DNA of 64,000 nt from Pseudomonas fildesensis (lineage in GTDB: Bacteria > Pseudomonadota > Gammaproteobacteria > Pseudomonadales > Pseudomonadaceae): NCBI RefSeq assembly GCF_001050345.1, contig NZ_LFMW01000004.1, positions 62,001 through 126,000 on the forward strand. The letters run 5' to 3'. The position numbers were made by a program, and so were the translations under genes. The notes under the pieces are model-generated. The model saw only the letters and a program-made list of their open reading frames with translations. It made no database searches and was not told the origin of the DNA. Positions 34,489 through 43,476 of this stretch are shown one piece after another (position 1 is the stretch's first letter; each line of letters opens with the position of its first letter).

Positions 34489-36897
34489 ATGTACCGCACG
34501 CTAGATACCTTGTTGCGCCCCAGCCTGTTAGCCGTGGCCATTGCCCTCAGCACCCCGCTGGCAAGCCCGTTGCTGATGGCCGCCGAACAGGCCTCCAGCG
34601 TGCGCGCCTACAACCTGCCGGCCGCACCGCTGGCCAGCACCCTGAACCAAATCGCCAGCCAGGCTGGCCTCGCACTGACCCTCAGCCCTGCGCTCGCGTC
34701 AGGCAAGACCTCGGCCCCCGTCAACGGCCAGTTCGATGCCCAGGGCGCACTGCGTGAAGCGTTGCGCGGGACCGGGTTGCAGTTGGAGCAGAGCAGCGCC
34801 GGGACTTTTACGCTGGTAGCGATTCCGGAAGGGGTTGTGGCGTTGCCGCAGACCAGCATTATTGGTCAGGGCAACTTGGAAAGTGCGTGGGGGCCGGTGG
34901 ACGGCTATGTCGCGACACGTACGGCGGCGGGTACCAAGACGGATACGCCGATCATCGAGGCGCCCCGTTCGATGTCCGTAGTCACGCGTGCGCAGATGGA
35001 AGACCGTGGTGTGCAGAACCTCGATGACGCTGTGCGCTACATGCCCGGCGTTATCGCCAGCAGCTACGGCAGCGACTCTCGCGCCGACTGGCTGCGGGTA
35101 CGTGGCTTCGAGCCTACGCAGTTCCTCGACGGCCTGCCGTTGCCCAAAGGCTCCTACGCCAACCCAAAACAGGAAACGTGGAACCTGGACCGCATCACGC
35201 TGCTACGCGGCCCTGCATCGTCGGTGTACGGTCAGACCCCGCCGGGTGGCATGCTCGATATGGTGAGCCGCCGCCCGCAAGCAGAGAGCAGCAACGCCGT
35301 GCGCGCCGAGGTCGGCAGCAACAACCGCAAGCAGATCAGCTTCGACAGCACTGGGAAAATCGATGACCAGGGCCAATTTCTATACCGCGTCGACGGCGTG
35401 GTACGTGATAGCGGCAGCCCCATCGACCATATCGAGGACAAGCGTTACAACATCGCGCCCAGCCTGACGTGGAACATTAACGACGACACCCATCTGACCC
35501 TGCTCTCGCAATTCACCCGCGACGATACCGGTATCAGTGGCCAGTTCCTGCCGCTGCAAGGCACCAAGCTGCCTTCGCCAGCGGGCAAGATCTCCCATCA
35601 CAAAAACCTTGGCGAGCCGGATCAGGACTACTACGACCGCACCTACTACGCTCTCGGTTACGCTTTCGACCATCGCATCAACGATGTCTGGCAGTTCAAG
35701 CAAAACCTGCGCTACACCAAGAGCGAACTGGCCTTCAACACCACCTACTCCAGCTATGGCGACACCGCCGTCGGTGCAGATGGCATGCTCAAGCGCATTT
35801 ACGACAAAGTGGACGAAGACATCTCGCAGCTGGCTGTGGATAACAACTTCCAGGCCGACTTCCAGACCGGCGCCTTGAGCCACACACTGTTGCTCGGCCT
35901 GGATCACCAGCGCACCAACACTGACTACCACTGGATCGAAGGCAACGCGGCGAGCATCAACCCGAACCGCCCGATCTACAACCAGCCACGCCCGGCTGGC
36001 GACCCCTTCACCTTCTACGATTACAACCAGAAAACCGTGCAGACCGGCCTCTACATCCAGGACCAGATCTCCCTGGATAAATGGCGCCTGACCCTTGGCG
36101 GCCGTGAGGACTGGATTCACACCGGCACCACCTTCTTCAACCTGAATGACGCCACCAACACCCAACGCGACAAGGCCTTCAGCGGCAACGCGGGCCTGAG
36201 CTATGTGTTCGATTCGGGCATCACGCCCTACATTTCCTATACCGAGTCGTTCCAGCCCACCGCCGGCGCCAGCGCGAGTGCCACCGAGTCGTTCAAACCG
36301 ACCGAAGGCAAGCAGACCGAAGTTGGCGTGAAGTACCAGCCAGTGGGCAGCAAAACCCTGCTGACTGCTGCCGTGTTCGACCTGCGCCAGCAAAACGTTT
36401 CGGTGACACAAAACAACGTCACCAGCCAGATCGGCGAAATCAGCGTGCGCGGCCTGGAGCTGGAAGCCACTTCGGAAGTCACCGACAACCTGAAACTGGT
36501 GGGTTCCTACACCTACACCGACACCGAAATCCTCAAGGGTGACGACAAAGGAAACCGCATGAAGCTGGTGCCACGCAACCAGGCGTCGCTGTGGTCTGAC
36601 TACACCTGGCATGCAGGGGTTCTGGATGGTTTCGGGGTAGGCGCCGGCGTACGTTACGTGGGCGATACCTACGGCAACACTGCCAATACAGCCAACGGCC
36701 ACGTCGGTTCGTACACCGTGTATGACGCTGCCGTGCATTACGACTTGAGCCGTCTGAACCCAGTACTCGCAGGTGTCTCGGTGGATGTCACCGCCAAGAA
36801 CATCTTCAACAAGGATTACCTGTCAACCTGCGACGGTGCCTGGTGCTACTACGGTGATGAGCGCAATGTCGTGGCGGCTGTGAACTACAAGTGGTAA
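34489..36897 (+). CDS. fiuA: TonB-dependent ferrisiderophore receptor with signalling domain (FiuA/FoxA/FhuA type)
   Basis: 802 residues. Signal peptide to about residue 31 (SPLLMAAEQ), then an STN signalling domain (about 37-112: RAYNLPAAPLASTLNQIASQ), a TonB box region, plug (APRSMSVVTRAQMEDRG, GFEPTQFLDGLP) and a 22-strand barrel ending in VVAAVNYKW. The STN domain is what FecR-type proteins contact. The C-terminal YLSTCDGAWCYYGDERN with its Cys pair is a hallmark of the hydroxamate (FhuA, FoxA, FiuA) branch. Synteny with creBCD and a GST favours FiuA (ferrichrome); the neighbouring PepSY reductase is also seen with FoxA. Confidence 0.8.
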   Translation: MYRTLDTLLRPSLLAVAIALSTPLASPLLMAAEQASSVRAYNLPAAPLASTLNQIASQAGLALTLSPALASGKTSAPVNGQFDAQGALREALRGTGLQLEQSSAGTFTLVAIPEGVVALPQTSIIGQGNLESAWGPVDGYVATRTAAGTKTDTPIIEAPRSMSVVTRAQMEDRGVQNLDDAVRYMPGVIASSYGSDSRADWLRVRGFEPTQFLDGLPLPKGSYANPKQETWNLDRITLLRGPASSVYGQTPPGGMLDMVSRRPQAESSNAVRAEVGSNNRKQISFDSTGKIDDQGQFLYRVDGVVRDSGSPIDHIEDKRYNIAPSLTWNINDDTHLTLLSQFTRDDTGISGQFLPLQGTKLPSPAGKISHHKNLGEPDQDYYDRTYYALGYAFDHRINDVWQFKQNLRYTKSELAFNTTYSSYGDTAVGADGMLKRIYDKVDEDISQLAVDNNFQADFQTGALSHTLLLGLDHQRTNTDYHWIEGNAASINPNRPIYNQPRPAGDPFTFYDYNQKTVQTGLYIQDQISLDKWRLTLGGREDWIHTGTTFFNLNDATNTQRDKAFSGNAGLSYVFDSGITPYISYTESFQPTAGASASATESFKPTEGKQTEVGVKYQPVGSKTLLTAAVFDLRQQNVSVTQNNVTSQIGEISVRGLELEATSEVTDNLKLVGSYTYTDTEILKGDDKGNRMKLVPRNQASLWSDYTWHAGVLDGFGVGAGVRYVGDTYGNTANTANGHVGSYTVYDAAVHYDLSRLNPVLAGVSVDVTAKNIFNKDYLSTCDGAWCYYGDERNVVAAVNYKW

Positions 36898-36918
36898 GCC
36901 ACTGACACGGTCACCCAA

Positions 36919-36945
36919 GGGTCACGGCAGCGCCGTGGCCCTTTT
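36919..36945 (+). terminator. Hairpin with T-tract between receptor and PepSY gene
   Basis: GGGTCACGGC-AGC-GCCGTGGCCC plus TTTT lies 21 bases past the receptor stop. The one T-G pair leaves a stable 10-base stem. It would attenuate transcription into the reductase-like gene. Confidence 0.8.
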
Positions 36946-36960
36946 GCATTTGGATGAACC

Positions 36961-38064
36961 ATGAAAAGCAAAACCATCCGCCGCTGGTCCTTCATCCACA
37001 CCTGGACCAGCCTCATCTGCACAGTATTCCTGCTGCTGCTCGCCCTCACCGGCCTGCCGTTGGTGTTTCACCACGAGATCGACCACCTGCTGGGCAACGA
37101 GCCTGTGCTCAAGCAGATGCCCGCCGATACCCCGCAACTGAACCTTGAGCAACTGGTGACCAAGGCTCAGGCCCATCGCCCGGGCGAAGCCATGCAATAC
37201 CTGGCGTGGGATGAGGACGACAAGAACGGCGTGATCGCGATCATGGCCGCGACGGCCGGCACCGAACCCAACTCGTCCCACACCTTCATGCTCGACGCGC
37301 GCACCGGTGAAACGGTCGAGATGCCGTCGGCCAATGGCGGCTTCACGCTGTTCCTGCTGCGCCTGCATGTCGACATGTTTGCCGGCCTGCCGGGTAAGTT
37401 GCTGCTGGCGTTCATGGGCATTCTGTTTGTGGTGGCGATTGTCTCGGGCACGGTGCTGTACCTGCCGTTCATGCGCCGCTTGAAGTTCGCCACCGTGCGC
37501 CAGGACAAATCCACCCGCCTGCGCTGGCTCGACCTGCACAACCTGATCGGCGTGGTCACGCTGACCTGGGCGCTGGTGGTGGGCGTGACCGGGGTGATCA
37601 GTGCCTGTGCCGACCTGATCATCGCTGCGTGGCGTACCGACAGCCTCAGCGCAATGATCGAACCCTACAAAAACGCACCGCCGCTGACCCTGCGCGCACC
37701 CGCCACCGAGCTGCTGACGATTGCCGCCAAGGCCGCCCCCGGCATGCAGCCGGACTTTATCGCCTTCCCCGGCACACGCTTTTCCAGCGAGCACCATTAC
37801 GCGGTGTTCATGAAGGGCAGCACGCACCTGACCTCGCACTTGCTCACGCCCGTGTTGATCGACGCCCGCACCCTGGCCGTCACCGCCATCGCCGAGCGGC
37901 CGTGGTACATGGACGCCATGGGCATGTCGCAGCCGCTGCACTTTGGCGACTACGGCGGCATGCCGATGAAGATCCTCTGGGCGGCGCTGGATGTGCTGAC
38001 CATCATCGTGCTGGGCAGCGGGGTTTATCTCTGGATCGTCAGACGCAAGGCGGGCAAGGCATGA
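36961..38064 (+). CDS. PepSY-domain membrane protein, FoxB-like siderophore reductase
   Basis: 367 residues with four membrane spans (about 12-36, 147-170, 194-216, 340-362) and a PepSY-associated TM layout. Conserved-looking histidines at 13, 37/38, 136 and 193 could ligate haem. FoxB of P. aeruginosa, a PepSY protein beside FoxA, is described as an inner-membrane siderophore reductase that frees iron from ferrioxamine; the same role for this protein is inferred from family and position. It starts 63 bases past the receptor stop, after an attenuator. Its stop overlaps the next 56-aa frame (ATGA). Confidence 0.78.
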   Translation: MKSKTIRRWSFIHTWTSLICTVFLLLLALTGLPLVFHHEIDHLLGNEPVLKQMPADTPQLNLEQLVTKAQAHRPGEAMQYLAWDEDDKNGVIAIMAATAGTEPNSSHTFMLDARTGETVEMPSANGGFTLFLLRLHVDMFAGLPGKLLLAFMGILFVVAIVSGTVLYLPFMRRLKFATVRQDKSTRLRWLDLHNLIGVVTLTWALVVGVTGVISACADLIIAAWRTDSLSAMIEPYKNAPPLTLRAPATELLTIAAKAAPGMQPDFIAFPGTRFSSEHHYAVFMKGSTHLTSHLLTPVLIDARTLAVTAIAERPWYMDAMGMSQPLHFGDYGGMPMKILWAALDVLTIIVLGSGVYLWIVRRKAGKA

Positions 38065-38231
38065 AGCCGCGTCAGTCGAATTTCTGGAAGGTGTTTGGCA
38101 TTCCACTGGGGATTGGTTTGCTGAGTGCTACCGGTTTGTTCGCCGCGTTGCTGGGCGATGGGCTGTGGGACACATTGAGCTGGGTGGGCCTGGGCATCCC
38201 CGCCGCCATTGGCGTTTGGGCATTATTGTAG
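38061..38231 (+). CDS. 56-aa inner-membrane peptide of the siderophore locus
   Basis: ATG 38061 overlaps the PepSY stop in ATGA, so translation is coupled. The product starts MKPRQSNFWKVFGIPLGIG and has two hydrophobic stretches (about 10-30, 37-55) ending in GVWALL. Small proteins of this kind follow PepSY siderophore reductases in other pseudomonads. The stop codon TAG lies within the GTAGGAGC repeat that follows (38227-38354), so the repeat may have shortened the C-terminus. Confidence 0.7.
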   Translation: MKPRQSNFWKVFGIPLGIGLLSATGLFAALLGDGLWDTLSWVGLGIPAAIGVWALL

Positions 38232-38354
38232 GAGCGAGGCGAGCAGCTAGCCCTTGCTCGCGAAAAACCTGAGAGCGCCGCGTAAAATCTGCCGCGCTGC
38301 GTTATCGTTAACGCTCTTCGCGAGCAAGGACTAGGCGTCCCCCTCGCTCCTACA
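38227..38354. repeat. GTAGGAGC-type long inverted repeat after the 56-aa gene
   Basis: TGTAGGAGCGAGG at the left and CCTCGCTCCTACA at the right, with inner arms CTAGCCCTTGCTCGCGAA and TTCGCGAGCAAGGACTAG. The repeat supplies the stop codon of the 56-aa frame and ends 13 bases before the GST gene. Confidence 0.85.
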
Positions 38355-38366
38355 CGGGAAATATTC

Positions 38367-38996
38367 ATGTCCGCACCCAGCATGACCTTGTTCCACAACC
38401 CCGCCTCGCCGTTCGTGCGCAAAGTCCGCGTGCTGCTGATCGAGACCGGCCAGCAGGACCGCGTGGCCCTACAAGCCTGTGTGCCGACCCCCGTCACACC
38501 GGACGCCCAAGTGGTCCAGGGCAACCCCGTGGGCAAGATCCCGGCGCTGCGCCTGGCCGACGGCTCCGTGTTGCACGACAGCCGGGTGATCCTCGATTAC
38601 CTTGACCACCAGCACGTCGGCAACCCGCTGATCCCCCGTGACGGCTCCGCCCGCTGGCGCCGCCTGACCCTGGCCTCGATGGCCGACGGCATCATGGACG
38701 CCGCCGTGCTGGTGCGTTACGAAACCGCCCTGCGCCCGGTGGAAAAACACTGGGCTCCGTGGCTCGACGAACAGCGCAACAAAATCCGCCGCGCCGTCGC
38801 CGAGCTTGAGCAGGACGCGATTGCCGAACTGACCAGTCACTTCGACATTGCCTCGATCAGCGTGGCCTGCGCCCTGGGCTATCTGGACTTCCGCCACCCG
38901 GACCTGCAATGGCGCACCGCCAACCCAAAGCTGGCTGACTGGTATGCCGAAGTCAGCCTACGGCCTTCGATGCTGGACACCCAGCCGCCGGTTTAA
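38367..38996 (+). CDS. Glutathione S-transferase family protein
   Basis: 209 residues. The N-terminal thioredoxin-like part (TLFHNPASPFVRKVRVLLIE) holds the glutathione site with NPVGKIPALRLADGSVLHDS (cis-Pro and the Asp/Ser pair), and the C-terminal helical domain follows. Substrate unknown. It sits between the iron-uptake genes and creD, as in PAO1 (PA0473-type). No CxxC, so a classical detoxifying GST is likely rather than a glutaredoxin. Confidence 0.85.
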   Translation: MSAPSMTLFHNPASPFVRKVRVLLIETGQQDRVALQACVPTPVTPDAQVVQGNPVGKIPALRLADGSVLHDSRVILDYLDHQHVGNPLIPRDGSARWRRLTLASMADGIMDAAVLVRYETALRPVEKHWAPWLDEQRNKIRRAVAELEQDAIAELTSHFDIASISVACALGYLDFRHPDLQWRTANPKLADWYAEVSLRPSMLDTQPPV

Positions 38997-39007
38997 CCTG
39001 GTGACGC

Positions 39008-39241
39008 ATTACCCTGTGGCAAGCGGGGCTGTTGTGGCGAGCGGGCTTGTTGTGGCGAGCGGGCTTGTTGTGGCGAGCGGGCTTGCCCCGCGTTGGGCTG
39101 CGAAGCAGCCCCAATCAAGCAGCATGCGGTGTATCAGTCAATCCGAAGCGGCTGGTTTTGGGGCTGCTTCGCAGCCCAACGCGGGGCAAGCCCGCTCGCC
39201 ACAACAAGACCGCTCGCCACAACAAGCCCGCTCGCCACAGG
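39008..39241. repeat. REPIN-like inverted repeat with triple 18-base units on both sides
   Basis: Arms 39064-39112 and 39160-39208 are perfect 49-base reverse complements. Three identical 18-base units (GTTGTGGCGAGCGGGCTT) run 39031-39084, and a decayed one starts near 39013. Three mirror units run 39188-39241, the middle one with a single change. The element fills most of the 307-base spacer between the GST and creD genes. Confidence 0.92.
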
Positions 39242-39303
39242 GAATAGCGCGTTGATCCTGCTCACCAACTGCACCCTCACCCGCTGATCCTCCCGCAACC
39301 CGA

Positions 39304-40677
39304 TCATTGCACCGCCTCCAGGTCAAACTCCAACGGCTCGGCCGCCTTGCGCTTGCCCACGCCATACCAATCCAGTTTGCGCGTCAGCACCATCACGGTA
39401 CCCAGCAGGCCGAACAGCAACAGCGAGCCCATCAACAGCGCGTAATCCTCGGCACTCAACAACCCGTACAACAAGCCATACAACGCCGCCAAGCCGGCCG
39501 AAAACCCGAGGCCGTGGGCGACACTGCGCAGCACGTGGCACACGTAAAAACCGATCAGCAATACGCAGGCACTCGCCGATATCAGGTACGCCAGCGCAAA
39601 GCCCAGGTGCTCGGACAACGACAACAACAGCAGGTAGAAAAACGCCAGCGCAACACCCACCAACGCGTACTGAATCGGGTGCACCGCCAGGCTCTTGAGC
39701 ACCTCGAACAGGAAGAACCCGGCGAAGGTCAGCGCGATAAACAGCAGCGCGTATTTGATCGCGCGGTCGCTCTTGAGGTACTGGTCCACCGGGTCGATGA
39801 AGTTCACGCCGAAGCTGCGGTTATTGAAGTCGTCACAGCCACGCTCGGCCAGGCAACCGCGAAGGGCTTCTTCGAGGTTGGTGGAGAAAAACGAGGTTTG
39901 CCAATTGGCGGTGAAGCCCTTGTCGGTGACGTCCCGCTGTGCCGGCAGGAAGTTGCCGATGAAGCTCGGGTGCGGCCAATTCGAGGCGAGTGACACCTGG
40001 CTGGTCTTGCCTACCGGCACCACTTGCAGTTGCTCGGTGCCTTGCAGGCGCAGGTCGAAAGCAAAGTCCAGCGGGGCCGGCTTTTTGCTGTCCTGCTCCG
40101 GCAGCGCTACATGCACGCCCTCGCCCAGCCAGTCCACCTGGGTGCCCGGCGAGAACTCCAGACGTTGTGCGCCCAGCTCTAGCTTCAGCGCGTTTTCGAT
40201 GCCGCGAATATCGCTGATGCCCACCGCCAGAAACGCCGGCTCAAAGCGGTAATCGGCAAAGTTTTCCTTGATGCCCAGTTGCTCCGGTAGCACGAAGCGC
40301 CCGCTGATGCGGTTGTCGGCATGGAACAGCCGCGCCTGGTAAATACCCCGGGCGCGCAGTTCGGTTTGCACCTGGCCGTCGAGCGCAAAATGCTCCGGCA
40401 GGAAATACAGACGACCGTGCACTTCACGGGTTTCCTCGTAGCGTTTGTTGAGCTTTTCATTGAGCTTCCACTCGCGGACGGTCTTGCGATACGGCACCAC
40501 CATCACCGGGCCGGTGAGGCGTTGGGCGTAACTGGAGCTGCGGGCGATGTCCATCAGTACGCCGTCGCGCAGTTGCTGGCGGTCGCTGATGATGCCGTTG
40601 ATCATCAGCAACGGAATCAGCAACAGCAGGATCAGCAGCGCAATCGCGCCAAGTTTGAAAAGCAGGCTGCGGTTCAT
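39304..40677 (-). CDS. creD: CreD inner-membrane protein
   Basis: 457 residues with an N-terminal span (FKLGAIALLILLLLIPLLMI), a large periplasmic middle and about five C-terminal spans, the CreD layout. Motifs include the QRLTGPVMVVPY segment. CreD is induced by the CreBC two-component system; loss or overexpression affects the envelope and beta-lactam response, though its biochemical action is unknown. It lies 51 bases after creC and is the third gene of the unit protease-creB-creC-creD on the minus strand. Confidence 0.92.
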   Translation of the reverse strand: MNRSLLFKLGAIALLILLLLIPLLMINGIISDRQQLRDGVLMDIARSSSYAQRLTGPVMVVPYRKTVREWKLNEKLNKRYEETREVHGRLYFLPEHFALDGQVQTELRARGIYQARLFHADNRISGRFVLPEQLGIKENFADYRFEPAFLAVGISDIRGIENALKLELGAQRLEFSPGTQVDWLGEGVHVALPEQDSKKPAPLDFAFDLRLQGTEQLQVVPVGKTSQVSLASNWPHPSFIGNFLPAQRDVTDKGFTANWQTSFFSTNLEEALRGCLAERGCDDFNNRSFGVNFIDPVDQYLKSDRAIKYALLFIALTFAGFFLFEVLKSLAVHPIQYALVGVALAFFYLLLLSLSEHLGFALAYLISASACVLLIGFYVCHVLRSVAHGLGFSAGLAALYGLLYGLLSAEDYALLMGSLLLFGLLGTVMVLTRKLDWYGVGKRKAAEPLEFDLEAVQ

Positions 40678-40728
40678 GGGTCTCTCCCTGTTTTGATGGG
40701 CAGAGAGTGAGCCGCGCGTGTGGGGGAT

Positions 40729-42168
40729 TTATGTGGGTTCTGTGGAGACTGTGTGGAGATGCAGCACCGCTTGCACACCACCGGGCACATTGCCGATCTG
40801 CAAGACGCCGCCGTGCAGCTTCATCACCTCTTCGACAAAATTGAGGCCCAGGCCGGTGCTCTTGCGCCCGCTGGCCGGGCGTGGCAGCGAGTAGAAACGC
40901 TCGCTCAGGCGCGGCAAGGCGTAGTCGGGAATGGGGGCGGCCTGGTTGAACAGGCGGACCTCGACGTCGTTGTGACGCGTCTGGGCGCTGAACCTCAATG
41001 CGCCGCCGGGCGGTGTGAAGTCCAGGGCGTTATCCAGCAAATTACCCAAGGCCTGACGCAGCAGAAAGGGTTCGCCGAATACCTTCACGTCCGTGGCAAT
41101 CGTCTGTTCGACCTGCAAGCCGGCACCTTCAATCCGCGCACATTGGGCCTTGAGCACATCGTCGACCAATGCCGCCAGCGGGATGCTCACCTGCTCTTCC
41201 AGCCCCTGGCGTTGCTCCACCTGGGCCAGGTTCAGCAGGCGTTCGATCAACTGTTGCAGGCGCGCGCTTTCACTGTCGATATTGCCGACAAAGCGCTGCT
41301 GTTGCTCGCGAGTCATGTCGCCCTGCAGCAGCTCCGCCGCACCGCGAATCGCTGCCAGCGGGCTTTTCAATTCGTGGGTCAGGGTGTGCACATAGTGTTC
41401 GACGTAAGCCTTGCCCTCCAACTGCGTGCGCATGTGCTCCACGGCGGTGGACAGCTGCTTGAGTTCGCCGCCCCGGTAATGCGGCAACTCAGCCCTGCGC
41501 CCTTCGCTGACGGCCTCGGCATAGGCGGTCAGTCGTCTCAGGGCCGCGCTCAGCCACCACGACAGCAACGCGCCCAGCAACAGGCCCAGAATCACCAGCC
41601 CGGCGCCGTACCAGAGCAAGCGGCGCTCGGTGCGGTCGACGTAGGGTTGCAACGAACTGTTGGGCTTGGCCACTGTGACCACGCCGATGATCTGGCCTTT
41701 GTCGCGGATTGGCGCGCCGACGTGCATCACCGACGAGGTGGGGTCCTCCAGTTCGCTGCGCGTGGAGCGCGCGCCGTACTCGCCGCGCAGGGTCAGGTAC
41801 ACGTCGTTCCACTTGGAGTAATCCTGGCCCACCGCTTCGCCCGTGGAATCGAGCAACACCGTGCCTTTGGCGTCGGTCACGTAGATACGGTGGTTGACCT
41901 GGTTTTTCGGCAGGCCCCAGATAGTCGCGCCAGGCTGGCGGTTGCCGTAGGCCTTGAGCAATGCCTGCCAGTGGCTCTGCCCGAGGGTGCCGTTCTTCAC
42001 GTCATCGCGCAGCACTTCGGCCAGCAGGTTGGCGGTGTCCACCAGGGTTTCTTCGGTGGACTGGCGTACGCCGGGGCGGATTTCCTTCATCACGGTGCTG
42101 AGCACGAAGTAGCCGGTGAGGCCGATAAACAACGCATACACCAGGAAAATCCGCAGCCCCAGGCGCAT
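40729..42168 (-). CDS. creC: CreC sensor histidine kinase
   Basis: 479 residues. N-terminal span (GLRIFLVYALFIGLTGYFVL), periplasmic sensor part, second span (LLWYGAGLVILGLLLGALLS), HAMP, then the kinase core: H-box HTLTHELKSPLAAI, N-box LGNLLDNALDF and G-boxes (STGLGLNFVEE). Partner of CreB. Its ATG overlaps the creB stop (ATGA). In P. aeruginosa CreBC governs the response to inhibition of PBP4 and beta-lactam tolerance. Confidence 0.93.
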   Translation of the reverse strand: MRLGLRIFLVYALFIGLTGYFVLSTVMKEIRPGVRQSTEETLVDTANLLAEVLRDDVKNGTLGQSHWQALLKAYGNRQPGATIWGLPKNQVNHRIYVTDAKGTVLLDSTGEAVGQDYSKWNDVYLTLRGEYGARSTRSELEDPTSSVMHVGAPIRDKGQIIGVVTVAKPNSSLQPYVDRTERRLLWYGAGLVILGLLLGALLSWWLSAALRRLTAYAEAVSEGRRAELPHYRGGELKQLSTAVEHMRTQLEGKAYVEHYVHTLTHELKSPLAAIRGAAELLQGDMTREQQQRFVGNIDSESARLQQLIERLLNLAQVEQRQGLEEQVSIPLAALVDDVLKAQCARIEGAGLQVEQTIATDVKVFGEPFLLRQALGNLLDNALDFTPPGGALRFSAQTRHNDVEVRLFNQAAPIPDYALPRLSERFYSLPRPASGRKSTGLGLNFVEEVMKLHGGVLQIGNVPGGVQAVLHLHTVSTEPT

Positions 42169-42836
42169 CAGCTGTTGCTCGGGCTGTAGCTGTAGCCGAG
42201 GCCGCGATGGGTCTGGATCGGCTCGGCATCGGCGGCCACGTTGCGTAACTTGCTGCGCAGGCTTTTGATGTGGCTGTCGATATTGCGCTCGTAGCCGGCA
42301 TCGGCGGGCACACCCACCGCGTCCAAGAGTTGTTCACGACTGAATACGCGCTCGGGTTGTTCCAGCAGGCTTTGCAGCAGGCGGAATTCATGGCGCGTCA
42401 GGCTCAAGGGCTGACCCCGATAATTGATCTGCATGCGCTCAAGGTCGACTTGGAACACGACGGCCGCAACACCTGGGCCAACGCGCTTGAGGATCGCCCG
42501 CACCCGCGCCGCCACTTCCCGTGGGCTGAACGGCTTGACCACATAATCGTCGGCGCCAATCTCCAGCCCCACCACCCGGTCGATCTCGCCATCGCGGGCA
42601 CTGAGGAACATCACCGGCACTTCACTGAAGCGGCGCAACTGTTTACAGGTTTCAAAGCCGCTGATATCCGGCAGGCCGATATCGAGGATGATCAGGTCGG
42701 CCGGGGTCTGGCGCTGATGCTCCAGCGCAGCCTGGCCAAGCGTCAGCCAGGTGGTGGTAAAGCCCTCGCCTTGCAGGGCGAATATCAGCGTGTCGGCAAT
42801 CGCCGCTTCGTCTTCGACAATCAGGATGTGCGGCAT
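42168..42836 (-). CDS. creB: CreB response regulator (OmpR family)
   Basis: 222 residues. N-terminal receiver domain with the acceptor Asp in LIILDIGLPD and the Lys in VVKPFSPRE, followed by a winged-helix DNA-binding domain (LTRHEFRLLQSLLEQP, then VFSREQLLDAVG). Partner of CreC with a 1-base-overlap stop/start. It follows a retropepsin-like gene by 8 bases, so the four genes make one transcript. No cre-tag-like repeat was found directly upstream. Confidence 0.93.
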   Translation of the reverse strand: MPHILIVEDEAAIADTLIFALQGEGFTTTWLTLGQAALEHQRQTPADLIILDIGLPDISGFETCKQLRRFSEVPVMFLSARDGEIDRVVGLEIGADDYVVKPFSPREVAARVRAILKRVGPGVAAVVFQVDLERMQINYRGQPLSLTRHEFRLLQSLLEQPERVFSREQLLDAVGVPADAGYERNIDSHIKSLRSKLRNVAADAEPIQTHRGLGYSYSPSNS

Positions 42837-42844
42837 GGGCTCGA

Positions 42845-43345
42845 TCAGCAGTCTGGTTTGTCGGCAGTGTAGCGACGGGCCGGGTTCACTGCTGCACCAA
42901 ATTCACGCAGGGCCTTGGCGCCGATCAGCAGCGGGTAGTTGAAGCTGCTGCGGTCGGTGAGGTTGACCTCGACAGTGCGCTTCACGTTGCCCAGGCACAT
43001 TTCCAGGTCGATCACCGGGCGCTTGGCGACGGTGGCTTCATCCTTGTCGTCATCTTCGTCGGCGCGGCTCTTGATTTTGCTGATGCGCGAGACCTTGTGT
43101 TCATAGACTTTGTTGGTCGCGTCCTTGCCGCCGAGGCGGAAGCGCACCCAATCGTCGCCGTCACGGGTGAAGGTTTCGATGTCGCGGGCCGACAGCGACG
43201 CGGTGAGCGCGCCGGTGTCCATCTTGGCCTTGAAGGTTTCGCCGATCTCCGGCAGCTGGATGTATTCGTAACGACCGTAAAGGGTCGGTTCGGCGGCCAT
43301 GACAGGCAGGGCAACCAGGGCGAGGGAGGCAAGAAGCAGTTTCAC
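42845..43345 (-). CDS. Retropepsin-like aspartic endopeptidase, secreted
   Basis: 166 residues with a signal peptide (MKLLLASLALVALPVMAAEP). The motif MDTGALTASL (Asp-Thr-Gly) is the catalytic centre of a single-domain, retropepsin-like protein of the ATP-independent 'RimB-like' class; later come LLIGAKALREF and MCLGNVKR. Its substrates are not known. It is the first gene of the cre transcript, as in PAO1 (PA0462 next to creB). Confidence 0.84.
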   Translation of the reverse strand: MKLLLASLALVALPVMAAEPTLYGRYEYIQLPEIGETFKAKMDTGALTASLSARDIETFTRDGDDWVRFRLGGKDATNKVYEHKVSRISKIKSRADEDDDKDEATVAKRPVIDLEMCLGNVKRTVEVNLTDRSSFNYPLLIGAKALREFGAAVNPARRYTADKPDC

Positions 43346-43405
43346 GAAGTGGTTTCCTCGGAAAGAAGTAGGCGGATTCTAGACCGCAAAAGCAGTACTT
43401 AGTTA

Positions 43406-43459
43406 GATCGTTCCCACGCTCTGCGTGGGAATGCCTGCTGTGACGCTCTGCGTCACGAC
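43406..43459. repeat. REP unit (GATCGTTCCCACGC family)
   Basis: GATCGTTCCCACGCTCTGCG with TGGGAATGC, then the inner TGTGACGCTCTGCGTCACGA hairpin. The right-hand outer arm expected from 24179-24291 is missing. The acyltransferase remnant begins 18 bases later. Confidence 0.8.
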
Positions 43460-43476
43460 GTTAAAAGCTCGACGCA

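Noticed and set aside
39008..39241. CRISPR array
   Set aside because: The 18-base units are directly adjacent without spacers and form a mirror-image hairpin; it is a REPIN-like element.
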